Below, in pieces: positions 50,100 to 61,173 of a DNA stretch of 64,000 bases (the stretch's first letter is position 1; each line of letters opens with the position of its first letter). Under the pieces are notes generated by a model. It made no database searches. It was not told the DNA's origin and worked only from the letters and a program-made list of their open reading frames with translations. The stretch lies in NCBI GenBank assembly GCA_003255065.1, contig QAOA01001291.1, positions 75,416 to 139,415 of the forward strand. Reading direction: 5' to 3'. A program made the translations under genes and the position numbers. This DNA comes from Cercis canadensis. Taxonomy: Eukaryota; Streptophyta; Magnoliopsida; Fabales; Fabaceae.

Positions 50100-50330
50100 G
50101 CAGCTTGGGCGCCGCAGCGCCCTGTCCTCAGATGTCAGTCTAAAGACACCAGAAGCAGAGGCGCCGCAGCGCCCACTGAAGGGCACCACAGCGCCATTTC
50201 ACGCTTAATTCAAGGGAAATTGAAAGAAGGACACTGCAACGCCTTACCCAGGACGCCGCAGCGCCCACTGAAGGGTGCCATAGCGCCCTATCATGAGCAA
50301 GCCCACAAAGCAATAGGCGCCGCAGTGCCC
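50100..50330 (+). repeat. Cluster of GGCGCCGCAGCGCCC hairpin units
   Basis: Units at about 50109, 50161, 50184 (variant), 50232 (variant), 50251, 50274 (variant) and 50317 share the core GCGCCGCAGCGCCC. GGGCGC and GCGCCC pair around a 4-base loop. The same units are in both LTRs. Confidence 0.8.
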
Positions 50331-50336
50331 AGGTAA

Positions 50337-52446
50337 GTTTCAATACAAAAACAAAAAAAAAAAAAATTAAGTTCAAACGGTGCGTTTTGGTCTTCATGTT
50401 TAAAACCCATTTTCTTCCCTCTTCCCCCACGCACGCACCTCTCTCCTCTCCTTCACCATTTTCTCTCCTAAGCTTATCTCTCTCTCCTTTTCATAATCCA
50501 TCACCCAACCTATTCCCCTCACCAAATTTCTTCCCACACTCACATTCCACACTACTTTCGCACCGTTCTCTTCCACCCACACCTCCATTCACACTTTCAC
50601 GCACTTCCTTTCACCCATTCACAGTGCACCAACGCCATTAGCGCACAAGGGCATTTCGGGTTCAAATTTTTCCCTCCCTCAGGTATGTTTCTTTCACCTT
50701 CCTTACTTGTTTCTCTAATTGCTTGTCGTCTAGCCAATTTTAAAGGTTTACCATAATTCCACATGAGGTTAGTTTATTTTTGGACTTTCATGCCCGCATG
50801 CTGTTTGACGAAATTCCTCAATGAAAATCACCTCTAAGCATGCGCGAATTTATACCCTTTCCAAATTCCATGTGCCCCCTACTTCCCAAATGGATAGTCA
50901 TATGACCTTGTAAGGACTTGTAGAGAACCTTTTCAGGACTTTACTTAGCAACATCATGATTACTTAGCATCCTTAGGCGCGCACTTTTTGTACATGCATG
51001 CTGGCCACTTTCTAAATTCCTATTGCTCTGTGCTATTTGTCTGGGCTCTCTCGATGGTGCCATTATTTTTTGTTACTATTACTGATCCATACAGCCCAAT
51101 ATAGTACTTGGATGTCAAGTCACTTGTCGTGTTATATCGTGAGTATTTCCCGGGTGGTACCAACGTCCACATGCATTCCTGACAACTAAGCATATGTTCA
51201 TCTATGCTCATGCCCTCATCTTACAATGTTCGAGCCTGTTACCTATGGGGATAGATCAATATAAATTTACATGCCCTAGATCTCATTTAAGACTTGACCC
51301 CTTTTGATGCTCAATTTTACACCTGTGCAAGCTTCAGATGTTTGTTTTCTGTTACTAATGCAGCATATCTTCCTGTGACATATTGGAGGCATTTTTGCAC
51401 CATTGATCATCCACTTGTCATAGGCACCGTGCTTTAATTTTTTGCATCCATGCTTTCTTGCACTTGATTCTAGCATATCTGTCGCTATCTCTGTTCTAGT
51501 TGAGACATGGGTTGCATTTTCTTGCCATAGGCATCAGGTTACTGTCTTGCCCTATAATGTTAATCTCCCATAGACTTGCATGCTACTCCACTGTTAGTTT
51601 CATTGGCTTGTACAGTGTTGTTTCTTTTCTAGAATTGCTTTTCACTCTTTGTGCTTATGCGCTTATATAAGGCATACTTTTCGGCAAATTAGGCCCTTAA
51701 TCTTTTACTTGTATGCCAAGTGCTACGTTTCCTGCCACAACACTCCTGTGCACTTGTGCGCACCTCACTCATTGCTGCATGTCTGCACCTCTATCTTGAA
51801 CAACATGCTGGACTAAAGCTTATTCTCTTAGTCCATTTATTGCATTGATTCTATTGTCTTGGGTTCTTACAGTGATTATTATGAACCATAGGTGGTGCTC
51901 TACCACTAAATTATCTGCAATACACCATAATTTAGGACTTGCACCCTTTGCTGCTTAATGTGCATTTAGCTTGCATTCATGCCCCAAACTTCCCAAGCCA
52001 TTTCTGCCCAGTCATTAAGAAATTTGACAAGCATTTCAGTCCAGTCCTGATGTGCACTGTAGCATAACATGCCATTAAGCATACCACACATCACATGCCT
52101 TATGTCTACTGGTTATTATTGCCACTCCCATACACTTGAGACACCATATTCCCCTATTTCCTTTTCTGTTTTATTCTGTCTAATTACATAAATCCATGAC
52201 AGTCTCTATGGGTGCCATGCCTATTGGTCATGCTTGAGGACGTAAATAGTGCATTAAAGGGTATTTCTATTTGGCAGTTTTCACTTCTCTTTGTCACCCC
52301 ACATGTATATTTTTACCTGGGAAATGTCTGCTATCCGTACATACCTGACTACCCCTTGATATGTTGTTCGCTATGTTATTCATCGGTGCACCACACTCAT
52401 TAACCCTTATCTTTATCTTTTTCAAGTACACCAAACATCGACAACC
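50337..52446 (+). other. Leader and putative intron ahead of the Athila 3' frame
   Basis: 50440-50682 is CT-rich like a plant 5' leader and ends with CTCAG/GTATGT, a good donor. A T-rich stretch (about 52411-52427) just before the next ATG is acceptor-like. Between lie 1.7 kb without a frame. Some Athila elements are known or proposed to express a 3' env-like frame from a spliced RNA, and this arrangement fits. Small frames inside (for example 51020-51211 minus) are not credible genes. Confidence 0.5.
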
Positions 52447-53640
52447 ATGGCACCTCTAGCCTAGAGCAAGGCAGTTGCATCCTCTCTGGGTCCAACACAT
52501 ATGACCGGAAGAAGTTCGTGCACAAGGAGGCCAAGGCTTGATTCTTAGATTCAGTGATCCATAAGGCCTTGGTGCCCGAGCGAGGGTTGATTTTCATCCG
52601 AGCGCTCAACCACAGGGTACGGGAGCTTGCCGACAACAACGGCTGGTTGCACTTTGTTGACCATCCTGTCACCGCCGTTGTGCCCTTGGTCAAAGAATTC
52701 TATGCCAACGCCAAATTCCACAAGGAATTCAAGGTATTTATGAGGGCCAAGTGGGTGCCATTTGACAGTCGATCCATCAATGCCCTCTTCGGTCTCCCAG
52801 ACATTGAGGACAACGAGTATGTCCGCTACATCCATGATGGACTTAATTAGGACACTATTATCCGTTCCCTTTGCCAGCCGGACACTCAGTGGAAGATGAG
52901 AGATGAGACTCCTGTATCTTTCAGAGCATCTGCCTTGGAGATTGTCAGCAAGGTGTGGTACCACTTCTTGTGTGCCTGCCTCATCCCCACAGGTCACCTC
53001 AGCGATGTCACCGCGGCTCAGGCCGTTCTCCTCTATTGCATTGTGACAGGAAAATCCATCGACATTAGATCACTCATCCAGCAGTCCATAGTCCGATTCA
53101 TCGACAGCACCAAAGGCATAGCCTTTGGCCATCCATCCGTGATCCAAATGTTATGCCAGCAGGTAGGGGTCGAGTGGAGGGCTGAGGAGGAGTTGTTTCA
53201 TTTGAAGCAACCACTGGATGCCACTGCCCACCGTCTTTAGAGTCCATAGTCTAGTGCACCACCACCGGCACGACAGAGGGCACTCCCGCAGACACCACCA
53301 CCTGAGCCTCAGCCATCGAGTTCTTCTGGGACTAGCTTGCATCACCTAGAGAGTCAGATGTCTCAACTACTCCAGTATGCGGATCGCTCATCCACTTTTA
53401 TGCATCAGGCAGAGTGCTTCATGGACCAGGCGGATATTTTCTTTGAGCACTAGATGAGCTTTAATGCTCATCTGGCTAAGTATCACAGTCAGTGCGCCGT
53501 CGCATAGGGCTCCACTGTTCCTCCCTTTTTGCCACCACCGGTGCTCCCACCGTACTCACCGGGCATTGATGAGGACTATGGTGTCGTTGCAGACGACCTT
53601 GGTGACACCGACAACATGTCTGATGCTTTCTAGGGGAGTA
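52447..53640 (+). mobile_element. Athila 3' frame, plant-transposon-protein-like domain (fossil)
   Basis: Following M-A-P-L-A, the frame shows V-K-E-F-Y-A-N-A-K-F, M-R-A-K-W-V-P-F-D, I-N-A-L-F-G-L-P-D and the pattern seen in the putative plant transposon protein domain found 3' of pol in Athila-like elements. A long helical segment and a Pro-rich tail follow. The role of this protein in the element is not known. Broken. From 53641 to 54997 is the element's 3' untranslated part; I see nothing coding there. Confidence 0.75.
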
Positions 53641-55011
53641 TTATATTTTTTTTCCTCTTTCTTCTTGATTTCATTGAGGACAATGCATGTACTAAGTTGG
53701 GGGTGGAAAAATACTATTTATTTTTCTAAGTACTTAATTGTTTTCTATTCCCATAACTTGTAGTCATGAGTAGTGAGATGATATCTGTGTAAGTTTGAAA
53801 CTCCAGGGTTAGTGATAAAATCTTATATGTAGTAATCAGAAATTTTTGAAAATATGCATAAACTTAAGTTATGTGATTACTCGTATGTGATTTTTCTTCT
53901 ATGATTAACTTTCTCCTTGACACAATTTAAGCACTTGATCCTATGCAGGACCCTAGTGAACTTCAAAGTAAATTTATGCATGCCTAACACTTCATGACCT
54001 CATGTGAACTCTAGAACTAGTTTGAATGTCATTTGAGGCGAAATCCTAGGCTTTGAGATATTAAGGAAATGATCTAGGCAATGTTTGGATCGATTGAGCC
54101 TTTCAAGACAAACCATATTCTGTTAATTCTCTTAGCCATCCCAGTTGAGCCTGACATTTAGCCCCTTTCTTTGTCAACCCATACAGAAATCTGAAACCTT
54201 CAGTATTTTCTCTAACCTTACACTCATGATTCACACAGATGCTAGAAAAAAAAAATATTGAGAGTACAGTGACATATATGAAGGATGTGTGGAGTATTGA
54301 ACTTTGAAAAATATGCACAAAAATTGTGCCCTCTTGATTCACAATGTGAATGAAAAAGGTTGATGCACCCACGTGAATAAATAAAAGAAAGAATAAAAGT
54401 TGGGGATGAAACCAACCACATAAGACAGAACAAGAGGAAAAAGAATGCAAAGAGAAAATAATCAAGGTAGTTGACAAGTGAGAAAGGAAAGTAGCGAAAA
54501 GATTAGGTGAAAACCTAAGTGAAAGAAGTGCTCTAGAATTCTAACTGAGGTGATGTGTCATGGGTGATTTAAGTCATGTTGATAACCTTATGCCACACCC
54601 AACCATAGCCTTACATTACAAGCTTGGAAAAGACCTTTTGATCTTTAATGTTAAAAATAAGCCTACATTTATGGAAAGTGACATGATAACTAGCCTATGG
54701 AATTCCTTATGATTCAAATTAAGAGGTCAAACATCTATGAGTAAAAGCATGTATAAAATGATTAATATTTCATTTGGTCGATGTGCATGGATACACACAC
54801 ACACACTCAAGGAGTTTGTTAGTTGTGAAGAATTTCAATGATAGAGTACATCTCTGTTTTGATTTGAGCATGATTTTTGGAATTCTGATTTTTCCTTATC
54901 TTTAAGACCTAATGGAGGAGTAGAGCAAAGACATTTGTCTAGAGTTTGAAAAGTTGAATAGAGTCCCTGGTTTTGCTCGAGGACGAGCAAAATCTCAAGT
55001 TTGGGGGTATT

Positions 55012-56374
55012 TGATAAGTCGGTTTTATACCGCTTATCTCATTTTATTCTTCCTTGATTTGTGTCTACTCTTGAATATCTTAGGATAGGTTTTCACAATT
55101 TAAGTCTCCTTTTTGTAGGTTTATGTTTTGGGAACCTTGAAAGCCATTTTGGAGCAATTCGGTGCAAGAAAGAAGGAAAATCATGCAAGCTGAAATTGAA
55201 GGTAAGGTTTGGGCGCGCAACCCCCATTTAGGGCACCACAGCGCCCCAACGTGTGAACTAGCCAGATTTCAGGAAGGAGGGCGCCACAGCGCCCTATGTT
55301 CAGAAACCAGCAAACTGAGGAAAGAAAGAAGGGCGCCGTAGCGCCCATCAGGACAATTTCAGGGCGCCGCAGCGCCCAAACCGAAGGTTGCAGCCCCCCG
55401 ACGGTTAACTCATGATTTGACCCATTGGCTTCCTAATTTCACTAAGAATCCTATTTTATTTTAATTCCTTTTCTTCCTAAACTTTCTAGGACCTATAAAT
55501 AGGACTCTTAAAGTCTAAATTAGGGTTCCACACTGATTAGAGAAGAGGCAAGAAGAGAAGAGGATTCAAGCTTGAAGATCGAGACTTTCAGCATCAAATC
55601 GTCACATCTCATAGTTAAATTCTTCATCTCTCTCTTGTTATTGATGTCTAATTTGTGTGTAATGTTATTTTATGCAATTATCATGAACTAATTCCACCAT
55701 CTAGGGTGGAGATGTAGCCTAGCTGAGGATGGATTGTAATTTCTAATGAATTAAGCAAAGGACCTTCTTCTTAAATTGACTTCTTGATCTCCATACTTAA
55801 TGCTTCTATTTGACTGGCCATCAATTTAGATGAATAGATGATTACCATAATACTGGAAAGTTAGTTGTGATTGAGAACCATAGGGATTAAGAACATAAAT
55901 TATATAAGGGATATGAATATACCGTTATAGTTTATGTAACCATTAAAAAGAACCATAGAACGAATTGAATTCTGAGATTATTCACAATTCACATAGGAAT
56001 ATAGTGGATTCATAATTGGGAATATATTTGTTTGACCTTGGGAAATGCTAATAAATGACTTAGGGTTCTTGGCTGTCAATTAGGAAGATTGTTGCGGATT
56101 AATGAATTAGGAATAAAGATCTGGACTAACTACGGTGAAATCGACATCTTAGATACTTTCTCGTTATACTCTTACTCATTTTTACAGCAATGATTCTCTG
56201 TTTACTATTTTGCATTTAAATATCATCATAATTCACCTATCAATTGTCTAGATAAAAATAGAATATGCATAATTTTGGTACTTAGTAGCCACAGTCTCCG
56301 TGGGACGATACTTTATCTCACTTCTTTATTACTTGCTTACAACACATGCACTTGTGTTCACTTTTTACGTAACA
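55012..56374 (+). mobile_element. Athila 3' LTR
   Basis: It is 1363 bases long and differs from the 5' LTR by scattered substitutions (about 6% by eye) and by the number of hairpin units (fewer here, 55213-55380). Ends match those of the 5' LTR. Confidence 0.92.
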
Positions 56375-56379
56375 AATCC

Positions 56380-57741
56380 ACAAAGAATTCCCCGAGTTCA
56401 GCTGGGAAGATCCCCAATCCCCCAACTAGGGTGAGGTTGTGAAGAGATTTCTCCTTGTTTGAGTTTCAGGGACAAGACAGTAATCACAGTCTTCACCCTA
56501 CAGGGACTCTCGAAATCTTAAAATACTATTTTATGGCACTTATATAGGGTATAATATATATGGGTAAGTGAGTAATTTAATATATGTAATTGATAAAAAA
56601 AAAAAAAAAAGGTAAAAAAAACCCTAACATTATCTATTGATCATATCCTTTCGAACCTCTCATATCCAAGTCTCATCTCAAGACTATGTCTTTATTGTGC
56701 ACTACACGGTACCAACACCACCACCTTGCCATTTGTCATCAACCTCCAGCAGTGTCCACCTTATTGCCACAAGCTATTGCACAACACCTAGACCCTATTA
56801 GTGCTCGCCTTCAATCCCTTTTCATTTCCACCACAATCGTAGTCCCAAGCCCTTCCTTCTTGCAATTAGAGTTGGCAATCGGGCTGGCTTGGCCCGATTA
56901 GGCCAAGACACTTTTCAGGCTTGGCCTGGCCCAGCCCAAATTTAATCGGGCTAGCATATGGCTAGCCTAACCCAGCCTTATGGCGAGCTATCAGGCTAGC
57001 CCGACCCTAATGTAAAATTTTATTTTTGATTTTTTTTGGTTGAAATGAAAGTATATATGTATTAAAAATATATAATAAACTTACATATTATCCAACGTTA
57101 ATAAAGTCTCTTACAATAGTTGTATAAATAATAATACTTATACAATTTTTATATTTTAATGAGAAGAACTATACAAGTAATTTTATTTTAGTTTTACAAA
57201 AAAAATTCAAACAAAATCTTGCCAATCAGGCCAGGTTGAGCCAGCTTGGTTTGAACCTGTCTTGTCATGCCCAAATCAACCAATTTTTTTAGGCCAACTT
57301 TTTCATAGCACAACCCAACCCTAACATCGGGTTATACTGGCTAGCCCATTGGGCCAGGCCCATTTTGCCACCTCTTCCTACAATGCTTCCAATGTGTTGC
57401 CATCGCATACATCAAGTACCAAATCTATTTATGAATCTTAGCTCTCTCTTATAGTTCTCATTTTTAGTAGAAAAAGTAACTTAGAGCTATATTTTTCCCT
57501 CCCTAGAGCTATTAGAACAAGCTAGACCGCTTGCTTTAGCCCTTTCAAATTCGATTTGGTCTACTCTGGCCTAAATTTCAAATGGGCCCATGAAATGCTA
57601 GCTTAGCCAAGCTCTATGAAGGCCATTGGCTAAATGAGCTATCTTATAGGCTTATTTTTTTATTTAAATTTTCTGATTATTTGTACCATTTGAAATTAGG
57701 CAAAAAAACTAATAATGCTTTGGGCTTTTTTTTTTTTTTTT
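56380..57741. repeat. Array tail block upstream of copy 5, right of Athila
   Basis: Continuation of the block interrupted by the Athila element: it matches 29250-29990 with the telo-box part at about 56615 and the hAT left-end remnant from about 57505. It is itself split by a 510-base hAT MITE. It runs into the assembly gap at a T run. Confidence 0.6.
56867..57376. mobile_element. hAT-type MITE of 510 bp
   Basis: Ends are TAGAGTTGGCAATCGGGC and, reverse complement of the right, AAGAGGTGGCAAAATGGGC, with many GGCCC/GGGCC subterminal motifs. Flanks CTTGCAAT (56859-56866) and CCTACAAT (57377-57384) match at 6 of 8. The sister block at 29740 is uninterrupted, which confirms the insertion. Confidence 0.65.
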
Positions 57742-58234
57742 NNNNNNNNNNNNNNNNNNNNNNNNNNNNNNNNNNNNNNNNNNNNNNNNNNNNNNNNNNN
57801 NNNNNNNNNNNNNNNNNNNNNNNNNNNNNNNNNNNNNNNNNNNNNNNNNNNNNNNNNNNNNNNNNNNNNNNNNNNNNNNNNNNNNNNNNNNNNNNNNNNN
57901 NNNNNNNNNNNNNNNNNNNNNNNNNNNNNNNNNNNNNNNNNNNNNNNNNNNNNNNNNNNNNNNNNNNNNNNNNNNNNNNNNNNNNNNNNNNNNNNNNNNN
58001 NNNNNNNNNNNNNNNNNNNNNNNNNNNNNNNNNNNNNNNNNNNNNNNNNNNNNNNNNNNNNNNNNNNNNNNNNNNNNNNNNNNNNNNNNNNNNNNNNNNN
58101 NNNNNNNNNNNNNNNNNNNNNNNNNNNNNNNNNNNNNNNNNNNNNNNNNNNNNNNNNNNNNNNNNNNNNNNNNNNNNNNNNNNNNNNNNNNNNNNNNNNN
58201 NNNNNNNNNNNNNNNNNNNNNNNNNNNNNNNNNN
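57742..58234. other. Assembly gap (493 N)
   Basis: A run of N is bordered by a T run on the left and 18 G on the right. By comparison with other units the missing part should hold the start of unit 6, including the conserved block 3' of the RING gene. Long frames spanning it are artefacts of the N run. Confidence 0.97.
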
Positions 58235-58252
58235 GGGGGGGGGGGGGGGGGG

Positions 58253-59182
58253 TAAACAGAGAAAAAATATTTTCAAGTTATTTACCATACCACCATTAAT
58301 AACTCTCTTATTTACAATATTGCCATTTGCCACTAGGAAAACTAGAGTTTTAGAAAAGGGAATTATATGCTATCCAAGTTATGTGAGAGGGGTATAGAGG
58401 GAAAACATCTCCTTCTATGAATTATGGGCATAATAAATTTTTTATTTTGGTACTATCACAAAAATTTCAAAAACTATAACACACTCAGTATGGGTCACGT
58501 CTCCAAATTGTTAATAGAATTTGAATTAAATAGGATAAAAAAAAATTACTAATATTTTAACATGTTTACCAGCACGTTTTACTTAGTTTTTTGAAATCTT
58601 TATAATAGTACTAAAATTAAAAGTTCTTTATGCCCAAAACTCTAAGTGGGAGGTGTTTTCGATTTTTACCCTTTAAAATATTAGCCTAGAGTCCCTCTAG
58701 AAAAATCTACTTTGGAAAGTGTCTAAAATATGTTATATTTTTGGTTTTTAAAAACACAATTTGAGGACAACTTTTTAGTAAACAGATGTGCAAAAACAAG
58801 CTTCCAAATAAGTTTTTGCGGTTTTTTGTTTTTTGTTTTTTTAAAAACACAAAACTGTTTTGAAAACCAGCAATCAAATTGGCCATTACTTGCTCGAATA
58901 GAAGGAGTTGCAGCATTTTTAAAGGAAAGCCACTTATTACAAAATATAATTCGTGGTTTATTAACTCCAAGTATAGTTGGTTGATTCGTGTACAAAGAAA
59001 TATGAATTAGCCTCGAATTTCCCTAAAAAAAAAGTAAGTCTTAAAGTATTAGCCTAGCATCCCTTTAGAAAAATCTACTTAGGAAATTATCTAAAATTTG
59101 TTTTATGTTTTTGGATTTTAAAACACAATTTAAGAACAACTTTGTACTAAACAGATGGGCAAAAATTAGGCCTTGAATTTAC
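58253..59182. repeat. Downstream intron part of unit 6, partly duplicated
   Basis: It matches 21900-22200 and 25760-26110 of unit 3. The stretch 58680-58800 is repeated in shorter form at 59045-59165, the second version resembling copy 4. This may be a mosaic of two copy types produced by unequal exchange. Confidence 0.5.
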
Positions 59183-59316
59183 CAATTCAACCTCTTGATG
59201 AGGTTCATCATCAGGATCATCATCATTGGTTTCCTGCTTCCAGACTCCAGGTTCTCTAGCTCTGCATGAGGGACATTCCTTAAGTCCTTTGGCATTAAAA
59301 GCGGATCCAATGCAAT
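59183..59316 (-). pseudogene. RFI2-like RING gene, copy 6, exon 2 only
   Basis: It encodes C-I-G-S-A-F-N-A-K-G and C-P-S-C and the longer acidic tail [12 protein letters not shown] as in copy 4, ending at a GTAAAT donor. The acceptor reads TTTAC instead of TTTAG, so normal splicing is lost, and exon 1 is not found: the intron runs into an Athila fragment at 60821. Intron sequence 59317-60820 carries SINE-B, a truncated SINE-A and a 120-base near-exact duplication (about 60420-60540 and 60560-60720). Confidence 0.8.
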
Positions 59317-60820
59317 GTAAAGAAATGAAGGACAATTTAGGCAAAATAAAACCAGCAAGCTTACCAGTCCAAGAGAGAGAGGTTTAATGTCAACCATTAA
59401 TAGAAAAGAAATATCAGCATATTTAGCAGAACTGACACAATTTTATAATTGTGCTCATCTATAACAAACTATTCTAATTCTTTGGTTATGAATTTGGGTT
59501 CGAACACATAAACCACAAGCTCTCTTAGTACTACTCTTTGGTATTCATCTATATCAAATATCCCTCACCTTAAAAGCAAGTAATATTTTCCTAATCATCA
59601 TAGAATTCAAAGGGCAAAACAAACTAGGTCCATGATATAATAAGTAGTTCACATCTATAAATATTATTTTCCCAAACCTAGAAGGAAAACATTGCTACAT
59701 GAAAACATACAGTAAAATTGATGTAGAGATTTCTCAAAAAGGTTAAGATCCTAGACAGACAAAGCGGACAATTTGAGTTCTACATTATTCTAAAGGAAAT
59801 AACTCACCAGGCCAACCGGAATAACATAGAATAGAACTCCATGATCTATTTCAAACAATTGGTCAATAGGACAATCAAGCAAAAACTCAGGTAGTCACTA
59901 CAAGTACATTATCTAATTTGCTGTGTTGTCCTTATCACTCTACTAAAACTGAGAGGATGGATAATCTAAGGGTGCATTTGGAAGACAATATATATGATAG
60001 GATTATAAAAGAACTAGATAAAGATAAAATAAGATTTGATATGATATAAAAATGATAAAAATATATCTCATTAGATATTTGGTAAACCTCATAAGCAATT
60101 GGATAGGAAATGTTATTTTTCATTGAGACAAAAATATCCATATTTTTTATTTAAAAAAAGTCTTTAATTTTCTTTTTGTCTTCACTTTTCTCTGAAACTA
60201 GACATCCTCTGTTTTCTTCCTCTGCCATTGCCTTTGGTCACTGGTGAAAATTCACAATGATGGCCCTGTGGTTGCTAGTGACTAGCATCAGAATCTAGCA
60301 TCATTTTCTAATGGATTAAATCACAATCCTCACTTTAGCCAAAAAGAATAATGGAGGGGAAAGGCTTCTAAAAATAATGAAAATCATATAATTTAGAGAA
60401 TCAATTTTCAAGAATCAATTCTTTATTTACTATCTCATAATCCCTAAATCACTTTATTTACTACCTCGTATAACATAAACCAATGCTTCATAAAGTGCAC
60501 GGCTTCTTTTTTAAGAAGCAACTAAGGGCAACTCCTTCCAAAATCAAATTTTCCCATTATCAATTCTTTCTGGAGTCAATTACTATTTCATAATCCCTAA
60601 ATCACTTTATTTACTACCTCGTATAACATAAACCAATGCTTCATAAAATGCACAGCTTCTTTTTTAAGAAGCAACTAAGGGCAACTCCTTCCAAAATCAA
60701 ATTTTCCAATTATCAATTCTTTCTGGAGTCAATTCCTCCTTTATTAATTCTCTCTTTAAGAATTAATCCTAGAAAAATCTATTCATGTTTTCTCCAATAT
60801 TTCAACAAAACCACTTGAGT

Positions 60821-61173
60821 TGTGAGAAATCTTAACGCAAGTATACGTTATCGTTTCCAAGTAATAAGATGAGATAGAATTATCGTTCCCACGAGGACTA
60901 ATGTATCAACTACCGAAATTGGGTTAACCTTAATTTTATCTAATCAATCAATATGGAGAGATTTTCAAGAAATAACTAAAATAGGATAAAAACAAACTAA
61001 ACCAGCAAAATAACAAACTAAACCAGTAAAATGATAGAATTATCAAGAAAGAAAATATCTAGGGTTTTTGATTTCACCATAGCTATTCCGATTTGGTATT
61101 CCTAATTCATTAACCAAGAACACTCTTCTTAATTGCTAGCCAAGAACCCTAAATTATTTATTAGTCTTTCCCA
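60821..61173 (-). mobile_element. Athila-family LTR end in reverse orientation
   Basis: Read on the minus strand it is the last 350 or so bases of an LTR related to, but clearly diverged from, that of 42637-56374: it shares the GGGAACGATA-type block, GAATTAGGAAT and ATAGCTATGGTGAAATC. It begins TGTGAGAAAT on the plus strand, the expected outer edge of a minus-strand element. It breaks off at an A run. Confidence 0.7.

Larger units (their letters stand above)
42637..56374 (+). mobile_element. Athila-type Ty3/Gypsy fossil, both LTRs present
   Basis: This 13.7-kb element has two LTRs (42637-44054 and 55012-56374) that begin TGATAAGTC and end AACA, and a 5-base target duplication AATCC (42632-42636 and 56375-56379). 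It landed in the array tail block upstream of copy 5. The primer site follows the 5' LTR, and a polypurine tract (AAGTTTGGGGGTATT, about 54998-55012) precedes the 3' LTR. Gag, protease-region, RNase H and integrase parts are seen, then a long 3' region with its own frame. By eye the LTRs differ at about 6% of aligned sites; at the often-used 1.3e-8 substitutions per site per year this is roughly 2 to 3 million years. It is broken, with more than five interruptions, and most of the reverse transcriptase is not recognised. Confidence 0.93.

Noticed and set aside
50387-50641. 84-codon Ser/Pro-rich frame and its twin at 61209-61463
   Set aside because: It is the CT-rich leader of the Athila element; the opposite strand is open as well, so composition explains it.
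52400-52997. Minus-strand frames of 97 and 148 codons
   Set aside because: They are reverse-strand shadows of the Athila 3' frame, as their repetition at 63510-63821 within the second Athila copy confirms.
57677-58397. Frames of 190 to 240 codons on both strands
   Set aside because: They run through the 493-base N gap and have no real sequence content.
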